Shown here: positions 1-7,238 of the stretch, in pieces
Numbering within the stretch: the first letter of the stretch is position 1
Layout: each line of letters opens with the position of its first letter
Assembly: GCA_005878995.1 (NCBI GenBank)
Contig: VBME01000017.1
Span: 1 to 24,487, forward strand
From: Methanobacteriota archaeon
GTDB taxonomy: Archaea; Thermoplasmatota; Thermoplasmata; RBG-16-68-12
DNA length: 24,487 nt
Direction: 5' to 3'
The notes under the pieces: model-generated
Databases searched by the model: none
What the model was told of the DNA's origin: nothing
Seen by the model: the letters and a program-made list of their open reading frames with translations, nothing else
Program-made: the position numbers and the translations under genes

Positions 1-1
1 G

Positions 2-1126
2 CTTCATCTCACGCCGCTCGCCTCGGAGCCGTTGATCATCGTCATCACGTGGCTCATCGCGGTGACGGTCATCGTGATCTGGGCGACGCTGTTCAACCTC
101 CTCACGATGATGTGGGTCGAGCGGAAGTTCTACAGCCGCCTCCAGGACCGGTACGGCATCATGATTTCGATCTGGTCGCTTCCGTTCTGGCCGTTCAACC
201 GGACCCGCCGGCCGACGCACCGCGGGACCGGCTACCTGCAGAACATCGCGGATGGGGTGAAACTCCTCCAGAAGGAGAACATCACCCCGCGCAACGCCGA
301 CTCCGCGATGTTCCACATCTCGCCCGTGCTCATCGCGTCCTCCACCCTCATGATTTTCGCGGCGCTCCCATGGAGCAGCGGCTTCTACGTCGCGAACCTG
401 GACCTCGGGATCCTCTTCATCTTCGCGGCGTTTTCGCTCGCGCCTCTCGGGATCCTGATCTCGGGGTGGTCCGCGAACAACAAGTACACACTGGTGGGCG
501 GGCTGCGAGCCGCCGCGATGCTCATGGCGTACGCGATCCCGATGATCCTGTGCGTCATCGCCCTCGTGTTCTACACGGGCTCGTTGAATCCCCTGACCAT
601 CGTCCAGCAACAGGACCGGACGCTCGTGTCGCTCGGTCCGATCGGGATCCCGGCATGGTACATCTTCTCGCCGCAGATCCTCGGATTCATCGTGTTCAGC
701 GTGTCGATGATGGCCGAGATGGAGCGCGTCCCGTTCGACATCCCGGAGGCCGAAGGGGAGCTCGTCGAAGGCTGGACGACGGAGTACTCGGGCATGCGGT
801 TCGGCCTCGTGTTCGGATTCAAGTGGCTCCGGATGATCGCGGGCGCGGCCCTCATCACGATCCTCTACCTGGGCGGCTGGAGCGGACCCGTCTTTACGAC
901 GCTCTACGTCGGCGGCGTCCCCGTGCCGATCGTCCCCGAGGAAGCATGGTTCCTCCTCAAAGTCTATCTCGTGTCCCTCGTGTTCATCTGGATCTCGTGG
1001 TCCGTGCCGCGGGTCCGGATCGACCAGATCCTGAACATCGGCTGGAGGAAGCTGATCCCGTATTCCCTGGCGACGATCCTCATTGCGGCCGGGTCGATCG
1101 CGTGGGGTGTCTGGGCCGTGGGGTGA
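2..1126 (+). CDS. nuoH: Complex I membrane subunit NuoH/FpoH (5' end possibly outside window)
   Basis: This is the membrane subunit that joins the peripheral arm to the proton pumps and lines the quinone chamber. The signature ERVPFDIPEAEGELVEG lies at about residues 231-247 counted from the TTG at 32, followed by TEYSGMRFG. An ERK motif (30-32) ends the first membrane helix, and GWSANNKY is near 145. The frame is open to the left edge. The only in-window start is TTG at 32, with a GGAG just 3 bases before it, which is too close for a good ribosome site, so the true start probably lies upstream. After RYG the usual GPNRVG loop is replaced by a longer stretch with SLPFWPFNRTRRP, about 17 residues longer than in E. 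coli. The next gene is nuoJ, not nuoI. Family identity is secure; the start is not. Confidence 0.93.
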   Translation, partial: LHLTPLASEPLIIVITWLIAVTVIVIWATLFNLLTMMWVERKFYSRLQDRYGIMISIWSLPFWPFNRTRRPTHRGTGYLQNIADGVKLLQKENITPRNADSAMFHISPVLIASSTLMIFAALPWSSGFYVANLDLGILFIFAAFSLAPLGILISGWSANNKYTLVGGLRAAAMLMAYAIPMILCVIALVFYTGSLNPLTIVQQQDRTLVSLGPIGIPAWYIFSPQILGFIVFSVSMMAEMERVPFDIPEAEGELVEGWTTEYSGMRFGLVFGFKWLRMIAGAALITILYLGGWSGPVFTTLYVGGVPVPIVPEEAWFLLKVYLVSLVFIWISWSVPRVRIDQILNIGWRKLIPYSLATILIAAGSIAWGVWAVG

Positions 1127-1159
1127 GCGGCGTGGGACGCCGTTCGCCGACCGTACTCC

Positions 1160-1166
1160 GGGAGGG
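1160..1166 (+). promoter_or_regulatory. Shine-Dalgarno site that decides the TTG start of nuoJ1
   Basis: GGGAGGG ends 5 bases before the TTG at 1172. It supports that unusual start codon for the first half of NuoJ. Confidence 0.6.
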
Positions 1167-1171
1167 CACCG

Positions 1172-1453
1172 TTGGACGTTGACTGGGAGCTCATCGCGTT
1201 CCTCATCCTGAGCGTCTTCGAGGTGATCGGCTCGATCCTCGTCGTCGTCAACAAGCGCATGGTCCGCGCCGCGTTCTGGCTCGCGATGACCCTGGTCACG
1301 ATCGGCGTGATCTACCTCCTGTTCCTGAGCGAGTTCGTCTTCCTGATCCAGATCCTGGTCTACGCCGGCGCCGTGCCCGTCCTCTTCGTCTTCGGAATCA
1401 TGCTGACCCGCCGCAAGATCATGGACGAGCCCCCGACGGAGGCCGCGCCGTGA
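1172..1453 (+). CDS. nuoJ1: Complex I subunit NuoJ, N-terminal half (split nuoJ)
   Basis: This 93-residue membrane protein covers the first three helices of NuoJ. The diagnostic third helix reads SEFVFLIQILVYAGAVPVLF, with the conserved Tyr (residue 64) and Gly (66) of the flexible segment that couples quinone reduction to the pumps. Pro69 stands where bacterial NuoJ usually has Met. The start is TTG with a strong GGGAGGG site 5 bases before it. The stop overlaps the GTG start of the next frame by 4 bases (GTGA), so the two halves are translationally coupled. NuoJ is one protein of about 180 residues in E. coli; a split NuoJ is known from haloarchaea, so I read this as a natural split rather than a frameshift. 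Confidence 0.87.
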   Translation: MDVDWELIAFLILSVFEVIGSILVVVNKRMVRAAFWLAMTLVTIGVIYLLFLSEFVFLIQILVYAGAVPVLFVFGIMLTRRKIMDEPPTEAAP

Positions 1454-1719
1454 ACGCCCGGGAGCTCCTCGTCGTCCTCGCGGCCGCGGCCCTCTTCCTC
1501 GTGATGGCAGCGTCGTTCCTCGGGAACGTGAACTGGCCGACCTCGCCGACGTCGATTCCGGTCTACGACCCGAATGCCACCTCGAACAACGGCATCGCGA
1601 ACCAGATGTTCGAGGGATTCTCGATTACGATCATCCTCATCGCGATCCTGCTCGGGGCCGCGATGATTGGGGGCGTCTACCTGGCGAAGATGGACGAGCC
1701 GGGGAAGGTGGGGCCGTGA
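1450..1719 (+). CDS. nuoJ2: Complex I subunit NuoJ, C-terminal half (split nuoJ)
   Basis: This 89-residue protein has two predicted membrane helices (about residues 5-25 and 55-75) separated by an outward loop, as expected for the last two helices of NuoJ. The second helix is followed by YLAKMDEPGKVGP. Sequence alone is weakly diagnostic; the assignment rests mainly on position between the NuoJ N-terminal half and NuoK, and on the lengths of the two halves adding up to one NuoJ. It starts with GTG inside the stop of nuoJ1 and ends with a GTGA overlap into nuoK, so this part of the operon is a coupled chain. Confidence 0.8.
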   Translation: MNARELLVVLAAAALFLVMAASFLGNVNWPTSPTSIPVYDPNATSNNGIANQMFEGFSITIILIAILLGAAMIGGVYLAKMDEPGKVGP

Positions 1720-2018
1720 TCCCGCTTCAGTACGAGTTGCTCCTGTCCGCGATGCTGTTCTGCATCGGATTCTACGGCGTCCTGGCCCGGCGGAACGGGA
1801 TCATCGTCCTCATGTCGATCGAGATCATCCTGAACGCCTCGATCCTGAACTTCGTCGCCTTCAGTTCGTACAATCACGATGCCAGTGGCCAGGTGTTCGC
1901 GCTCCTCGGGATCGCGGTCGCGGCCGCCGAGGCGGCCGTCGGGCTCGCGGTCTTCCTCTCGATCTACCAGACGCACGGCACGATCGAGCTCGACAAGATC
2001 CGGTTCCTCAAGTGGTGA
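1716..2018 (+). CDS. nuoK: Complex I subunit NuoK
   Basis: This 100-residue protein has three helices and is the MrpC-like subunit next to NuoN and NuoJ in the membrane arm. Both essential buried carboxylates are present at the same positions as in E. coli: Glu36 in MSIEIILNA and Glu72 in AAAEAAVGLA. Length is normal for the family. The GTG start overlaps the nuoJ2 stop by 4 bases, and nuoL begins 3 bases after its stop, indicating one transcript. Nothing is missing or unusual. Confidence 0.95.
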   Translation: MIPLQYELLLSAMLFCIGFYGVLARRNGIIVLMSIEIILNASILNFVAFSSYNHDASGQVFALLGIAVAAAEAAVGLAVFLSIYQTHGTIELDKIRFLKW

Positions 2019-2021
2019 GCC

Positions 2022-4109
2022 ATGATCGCCTACGAGTGGGTCGTCTGGCTCATCCTGCTGTTTCCGCTCGCCGCGTTCGTAATCGTCGGGCTCGTGGGCC
2101 GTCGGCTCCCGGAGGGAGGCGGCCCGGTCGTCGTTGGCGCGATGGCCGGATCGTTCGTCCTCTCCGTGTATGTGTTCGTCCAGGTGCTCATGCAAGGAGC
2201 ACTTGGCGGGAACTTCAGCCAGACGATCGTGGGATACGTGTGGCTTCCGGGCCTCCTCCCCGAGGACGCGATCCGCATCTCCCTCCTGATCGACAACCTG
2301 AGCGCCTTGATGCTCGTCCTCGTGTCGTTTTTGTGCCTCCTCATCTTCGTGTATTCGCTCGGCTACATGCATGAGGAGGATGGGAAGCCGCGGTACTACG
2401 CCGAGGTCAGCCTGTTCGCGACGGGAATGCTCGGGACCGTCAGTGCAGACAACTTCCTCCAGCTCCTGATTTTCTGGGAGATCATGGGGCTCTGCTCGTA
2501 CCTGCTGATCGGCTTCTGGTACCACAAGCCCGAGGCCGCGGCGGCCGCGAAGAAGGCGTTCCTCGTGACCCGCGTCGGGGATGTCGCGTTCCTCGTCGGC
2601 GTCCTCGTGATCTGGAACGTCTTCGACACACTCTCGTTCGTGGACATCCAACGGAAGATGGCGTCTCTGTATCCGAACCAGCTCACGCCCCAGCTCCTCA
2701 CCTTGATCCCACTCCTCCTGTTCGGCGGTGCGGTCGGGAAGAGCGCGCAGTTCCCCCTGCACGCGTGGCTGCCCGACGCCATGGAAGGCCCGACGACCGT
2801 GAGCGCGTTGATCCATGCCGCGACGATGGTCAAGGCCGGCGTCTACCTCACGGCTCGCGCCTTCATCTTCCTCGTGCCCCTCTCACCCCTGGTCACCCCG
2901 CCGTTCACAGCGATCCTCGCGATCGCGGCGATCGGCGGCTTCACGACGATCTTCGCGGCGACGATGGCCGTCGTGAACTTCGACATCAAGAGGGTCCTCG
3001 CGTTCTCGACGATCTCTCAGCTCGCGTACATGTTCCTCGGCCTCGGAGCGGGCGCGTACCTGATGGCGAAGGACCCCTCCCGGGATTCCGCCGGATACAG
3101 CGCCGCCCTGTACCACCTCTTCAACCACGCGTTCTTCAAGGCCCTCCTCTTCCTCGGGGCGGGCAGTGTCATCCATGCCGTCCACACGAACGACATGCGG
3201 GAGATGGGCGGCCTCTCGAATCCGATGCCCGTGACCTCGAAGGCGATGCTCTTCGGTTCCCTCGCCCTCGCGGGCATCATCCCCTTCAGCGGCTTCTTTT
3301 CGAAGGGGGAGATTCTCTCGATCACGTTCGACGCGGGGTCGGAGCAACCCGTGTTCTACGTGCTGTATGCGTTCGGCGTCATCACCGCATTCCTCACCGC
3401 GTTCTACGTGTTTCGACTGTGGTTCATGACCTTCTGGGGAGAGTACCGCGGCCACGAGCACCTGCACGAATCGCCGCCCGTGATGACGGTCCCCCTGATG
3501 ATCCTCGCGGGCTTCGCCCTCGTGTCCGGCCTGCTGGCGTATCCGATGCAGGGCTTCGGCAATCTCGTGTTCTTCAATCATCCCGCGGCGGTGCTCCCGC
3601 TCGTCGGCGCACCGATCCAGGACTACCTCCTCGAGGGCGTCTCGATGGGGGTTGCCGCCCTAGGCCTCGCACTCGCGTGGGCGGTCTACGCGACGAAGCG
3701 CATCCCGGCGGAGCGCTTCACCGCCTCCCGGGGGACGGCGTTCCTGCACCGCATGCTGACGAAGCGGTACTGGATCGACGATGCGTACGACGCGTTCGGC
3801 CGGACCGTGGTGTACGGGGTCGCACGGGGTCTCGACTGGTTCGACCGAAAGGTCATCGACGGGATCGTGAATGCGGTCGGCCGTGGCGGCCTCGCGACCG
3901 CCACCGGGACGGACGCATTCGACCGACGGGTCATCGACGGCGCCGTCAACGCGGTGAGCTTCGAGACGGTGCGGACGAGCGTGCGGCTCCGGCAACGGCA
4001 GACGGGCCAGGTCCAGAACTATGCGTGGGTCGTCGTGCTGGGGATCGTGGTCGTTGTAGCCTTGGTGTTCGGGATTTCCTTCATCCAGCGGTGGCTGGGG
4101 GGTCGATGA
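2022..4109 (+). CDS. nuoL: Complex I proton-pumping subunit NuoL with extended C-terminal region
   Basis: This is the distal antiporter-like subunit, 695 residues against 613 in E. coli. The expected channel residues are visible: Glu153 in FWEIMGLCSY, Asp187 in TRVGDVAF, Lys240 in GKSAQFPLHAWLPDAMEGPTTVSALIHAATMVKAG (His265 and Lys271 included). The C-terminal part holds the lateral helix and the final anchor helix (QTGQVQNYA, then a hydrophobic run). Just before the anchor, a segment is duplicated: FDRKVIDGIVNAV (607-619) and FDRRVIDGAVNAV (633-645), offset by 26 residues. The duplication falls where the lateral helix meets its anchor, and the operon has two nuoM genes, so it may serve to lengthen the helix for a fourth pump. 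The family call is certain; the role of the duplication is inference. Confidence 0.97.
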   Translation: MIAYEWVVWLILLFPLAAFVIVGLVGRRLPEGGGPVVVGAMAGSFVLSVYVFVQVLMQGALGGNFSQTIVGYVWLPGLLPEDAIRISLLIDNLSALMLVLVSFLCLLIFVYSLGYMHEEDGKPRYYAEVSLFATGMLGTVSADNFLQLLIFWEIMGLCSYLLIGFWYHKPEAAAAAKKAFLVTRVGDVAFLVGVLVIWNVFDTLSFVDIQRKMASLYPNQLTPQLLTLIPLLLFGGAVGKSAQFPLHAWLPDAMEGPTTVSALIHAATMVKAGVYLTARAFIFLVPLSPLVTPPFTAILAIAAIGGFTTIFAATMAVVNFDIKRVLAFSTISQLAYMFLGLGAGAYLMAKDPSRDSAGYSAALYHLFNHAFFKALLFLGAGSVIHAVHTNDMREMGGLSNPMPVTSKAMLFGSLALAGIIPFSGFFSKGEILSITFDAGSEQPVFYVLYAFGVITAFLTAFYVFRLWFMTFWGEYRGHEHLHESPPVMTVPLMILAGFALVSGLLAYPMQGFGNLVFFNHPAAVLPLVGAPIQDYLLEGVSMGVAALGLALAWAVYATKRIPAERFTASRGTAFLHRMLTKRYWIDDAYDAFGRTVVYGVARGLDWFDRKVIDGIVNAVGRGGLATATGTDAFDRRVIDGAVNAVSFETVRTSVRLRQRQTGQVQNYAWVVVLGIVVVVALVFGISFIQRWLGGR
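3840..3956 (+). repeat. In-frame tandem duplication inside nuoL (two 13-codon units, 78-base period)
   Basis: Units 3840-3878 and 3918-3956 encode FDRKVIDGIVNAV and FDRRVIDGAVNAV, identical at 11 of 13 residues and 31 of 39 bases. The period is 78 bases, or 26 codons. The sequence between the units (GRGGLATATGTDA) shows little remaining similarity to what follows unit 2. Confidence 0.85.
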
Positions 4110-4110
4110 G

Positions 4111-5703
4111 ATGTCATACATCCTGACGCTCCTCGTGCTCGTCCCGCTCGTCGGCTCGGTCGCCGTATGGGTCGCGGGGATCACCCAGCGGACGGCGAAG
4201 TGGATCGCGCTCGGCTTTAGCCTCGTCGAGACGGGGCTCACGACGCTACTCCTCGTCGGTTTTGTTGAACCGGCTTGGGCCTTCGCGTTCGGAGCTCCGA
4301 CCTTCACTCGACCGCCGACCGCGGGCCTGTTCGTACCGCTGTACTACATGGAGCGGTACACCTGGTTGTCCAATTTCGGGATCACCTACATCGTCGGCGT
4401 GGACGGGCTCAGCCTTCCGCTCATCTGGCTGACCGCACTCTTGACGACCCTCGCGGTCGTCTTCCACTGGGACGAGGAGAACCGCCCGCAAGCGTTCTTC
4501 GGCCTCTTCCTGTTCCTCGAGATGGCCCTCGTCGGCGTCTTCATGTCCCTCGACCTCCTGCTCTTCGCCGTCTTCTGGGAGCTCGTCCTCCTCCCGATGT
4601 TCTTCTTGATCGGCATCTGGGGTGGGCCCAACCGACGGTACGCGGCGCTGAAGTTCCTGATCTTCACGCACGTCGGGTTCGTCATCATGCTCCTCTCGAT
4701 TTTCGCGTTGTTCTTCAACAGCGCGGACGTGAACATGGCTGTTTACGGGGTGAATGCGAACACGCTCGACATGACCGCGTTCTTGGACGGTGCGCTGCGG
4801 CACGAGATGGGGGCGCTCGGGTACTTGACGCTCGGGCTCCAGATTCCGATTTTCGCGGCGTTCTTGATCGGGTTTTTGGTAAAGCTTCCGTCGTTCCCGT
4901 TCCACACATGGCTCCCGGACGCCCATGTCGAAGCGCCGACAGGCGGCTCCGTCATCCTGGCGGGCGTTATGCTGAAGATGGGCGGCTACGGAATCTTCCG
5001 GATCAACTTCGGCATGCTGCCGGATGCCGCGCGGGACCTGTGGTGGGTCCTCGCGATCCTCGGGACGATCTCAATGGTCTACGCCGCGTTCGTGTGCCTC
5101 GCCCAAGTCGACCTGAAGCGGCTCATCGCCTACAGCTCGATCGGCCACATGGGGTTCGTCCTCCTCGGAGCATCGAGCCTCACGGTGATCGGAGTCCAAG
5201 GCGCGATCTTCCAGCTCTTCAACCACGGGATCATCACAGCGATCCTGTTCATGCTCGCCGGTTCCGTGAAACACGCGACGGGCACGCGGGACATCCCGGA
5301 GTTGCAAGGCCTCGCGAAGGCGATGCCGCAATTCTCCTTCGTCCTCGCGATCGGATTCTTCGCGTCGCTCGGGCTTCCGGGCCTCAACTCGTTCTGGTCC
5401 GAGTTCATGGTCTTCGTCGGGACGTACGGATCGCCGAATCTCGACACGATGCGGCGGTTGATCATCATCCCGCTCATCTCGATCGTCGTCACGGCCGCGT
5501 ATTACGTCTACACGATGCAGCGCATCTTGTTCGGAGACGTCCCGGAGAAACTCGGCCAACCGCACGACCTGTTGCCCTGGGAACGCGTGTCGTACGGCGT
5601 CCTCGTCGCGCTCGTCTTCCTGGTGGGCTTCTTCCCATTGCCGTTCCTCGGGATGATCAACGCGTACACGAGCGCCTCGCTGCCGTGGCTCGGGGGCTTC
5701 TGA
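4111..5703 (+). CDS. nuoM1: Complex I proton-pumping subunit NuoM, first copy
   Basis: This 530-residue antiporter-like subunit carries the key channel residues: Glu157 in FWELVLLPMFFLIGIWGG, Lys258 in VKLPSFPFHTWLPDAHVEAPTGG and Lys289 in VMLKMGGYG. It begins 1 base after the nuoL stop. The following gene is a second NuoM of similar length with the same motifs. The two agree almost perfectly in protein sequence across HTWLPDAHVEAPTGGSVILAG, but their codons differ at many third positions, so the duplication is old and both copies are under selection. Both appear intact. Confidence 0.96.
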   Translation: MSYILTLLVLVPLVGSVAVWVAGITQRTAKWIALGFSLVETGLTTLLLVGFVEPAWAFAFGAPTFTRPPTAGLFVPLYYMERYTWLSNFGITYIVGVDGLSLPLIWLTALLTTLAVVFHWDEENRPQAFFGLFLFLEMALVGVFMSLDLLLFAVFWELVLLPMFFLIGIWGGPNRRYAALKFLIFTHVGFVIMLLSIFALFFNSADVNMAVYGVNANTLDMTAFLDGALRHEMGALGYLTLGLQIPIFAAFLIGFLVKLPSFPFHTWLPDAHVEAPTGGSVILAGVMLKMGGYGIFRINFGMLPDAARDLWWVLAILGTISMVYAAFVCLAQVDLKRLIAYSSIGHMGFVLLGASSLTVIGVQGAIFQLFNHGIITAILFMLAGSVKHATGTRDIPELQGLAKAMPQFSFVLAIGFFASLGLPGLNSFWSEFMVFVGTYGSPNLDTMRRLIIIPLISIVVTAAYYVYTMQRILFGDVPEKLGQPHDLLPWERVSYGVLVALVFLVGFFPLPFLGMINAYTSASLPWLGGF

Positions 5704-5704
5704 G

Positions 5705-7237
5705 ATGCTGCTCGACTTCCCGATCTTGACGCTTGTCGTCCTCCTCCCAGGGATCGGGGCCGTCTTCACGTACCTGACCTCATCCGACAAGGCCGCGCGA
5801 GCGGTCGCCCTGGGATTCTCTCTCGTTGTCCTCGGGCTCGCGACCGTGCTGCTCCTCGGGTTCGTCTGGCCGGACCTGGTGTCCCTGCCGACGTTCGTTA
5901 ACGGCGGCCACGTGTACTATGCCGTCGAGAAGTCGCCGTGGGTCTCGATTCCGACACTGAACGTGAACTACTTCCTGGGGGCCGACGAGTTGTCCGTGGT
6001 CCTTGTCTTCCTGAACTCTCTCCTTACCCCGCTCGCCCTCGCGATCAGTTGGGACGAACACCATCGTGTCGCGGCGTTCTTCGCGATGTTCCTGTTCATG
6101 GAGACGACGATCAACGGCGTCTTCCTGTCGCTCGACCTGTTCCAGTTCCTGATCTTCTGGGAGGTCGGGCTCGTGCCGATGTACTTCCTGATCGCGGTCT
6201 GGGGGGGACCGCGGCGGAGGTACGCCGCGATCAAGTTCTTCCTGTACACGTTCCTGGCGTCCCTGCCGCTGCTTCTCGCTGTCTTCGCGTTCTATTTCTA
6301 TTCCGTCCCGCACACGTTCGACATGACCGAGATTATCAAGACCTCGCCGATTCCGCCTGGATTGGTCGGCGACCTCATGTTCGTCGCTTTGCTCATCGCG
6401 TTCGGCACGAAGCTCCCGACGTGGCCGCTGCACACGTGGCTGCCGGACGCCCACGTCGAGGCTCCCACAGGCGGGTCGGTGATCCTTGCCGGGGTCCTGC
6501 TGAAGCTCGGCGGGTATGGTCTGATCCGGTTCAACGTCCAGATGATCCCCCGTGCGGCGCTCGACATGTGGTGGCTCCTGGCTGCCGCTGGCATCATTTC
6601 CATCTTGTACGGCGCGGTCGTGTGCCTTGCCCAGGACGACCTCAAACGGCTTGTCGCGTTCTCGAGCGTGAGCCACATGGGCTTTGTGACCCTAGGCATC
6701 GCGGCCGGGGTGTACGGCTTCACGATCAATGGACGGGGCGCGGTCCTCGGGTTCACGGGGGCGATCTTCCAGATGTTCGCGCACGGGCTCGTGTCCGCGG
6801 CGCTCTTCATGGTCGCCGGTTCCCTCGGCCACAAGCTCGGCACGCGGAACATCTCGGAGCTGGGCGGGATCGCGAAGAAGGCGCCGTGGATGGCGACGTT
6901 CCTGATGATCTCGTTCATGGCGTCGCTCGGCCTCCCGGGCCTCGTCGGGTTCGTCGCGGAGTTCAGCGTGTTCATCGGCGTCTACGCGGCGTTCGGCCTC
7001 CTGGTCTTCGTGCCGATCCTAACGGTCATCTTGACCGCGGCTTACTACATCTGGGCGATGCAACGCGCGATCTTCGGGCCCCCGAATCCGAAATGGGAGA
7101 CGATGCCCGACCTGCACGGTTTCGAGGTCGCGCCCCTCGCCGTCCTCACCGCGTCGTTCGCGGTGTTCGGCATCCTGCCGATCGTGATCATGGGCCTCAT
7201 CTCGAACTGGGCGCAGGGGATTCTGGGAGGCCTCTAA
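5705..7237 (+). CDS. nuoM2: Complex I proton-pumping subunit NuoM, second copy
   Basis: This 510-residue paralogue starts 1 base after the first nuoM stop. Channel residues are present: Glu153 in FWEVGLVPMYFLIAVWGG, Lys236 in FGTKLPTWPLHTWLPDAHVEAP and Lys267 in VLLKLGGYG. It differs from copy 1 in its N-terminal 90 residues and in the loop near 200-220, so it is not a recent copy. With NuoL, NuoM1 and NuoN the operon encodes four antiporter-like subunits instead of three. Complex I variants with an extra pump and a longer NuoL lateral helix have been described in bacteria and in environmental archaeal sequences; this operon fits that type. Confidence 0.95.
   Translation: MLLDFPILTLVVLLPGIGAVFTYLTSSDKAARAVALGFSLVVLGLATVLLLGFVWPDLVSLPTFVNGGHVYYAVEKSPWVSIPTLNVNYFLGADELSVVLVFLNSLLTPLALAISWDEHHRVAAFFAMFLFMETTINGVFLSLDLFQFLIFWEVGLVPMYFLIAVWGGPRRRYAAIKFFLYTFLASLPLLLAVFAFYFYSVPHTFDMTEIIKTSPIPPGLVGDLMFVALLIAFGTKLPTWPLHTWLPDAHVEAPTGGSVILAGVLLKLGGYGLIRFNVQMIPRAALDMWWLLAAAGIISILYGAVVCLAQDDLKRLVAFSSVSHMGFVTLGIAAGVYGFTINGRGAVLGFTGAIFQMFAHGLVSAALFMVAGSLGHKLGTRNISELGGIAKKAPWMATFLMISFMASLGLPGLVGFVAEFSVFIGVYAAFGLLVFVPILTVILTAAYYIWAMQRAIFGPPNPKWETMPDLHGFEVAPLAVLTASFAVFGILPIVIMGLISNWAQGILGGL
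7225..7230 (+). promoter_or_regulatory. Shine-Dalgarno site for the GTG start of nuoN
   Basis: GGGAGG lies inside the end of the second nuoM gene, 8 bases before the GTG at 7239. It supports this start and translation from the same mRNA. Confidence 0.6.
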
Positions 7238-7238
7238 C

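Noticed and set aside
1450..1453. Sequencing frameshift splitting nuoJ
   Set aside because: Both halves have sensible starts and stops with a GTGA overlap, as at nuoJ2-nuoK, and split NuoJ is known in archaea.
1677..2816. Long open frame on the minus strand antisense to nuoK/nuoL
   Set aside because: Its product is extremely rich in Arg, Glu and Asp with no domain pattern, as expected for a shadow of a GC-rich gene. The same holds for the other long antisense and alternate frames over the nuo operon and lipid genes.
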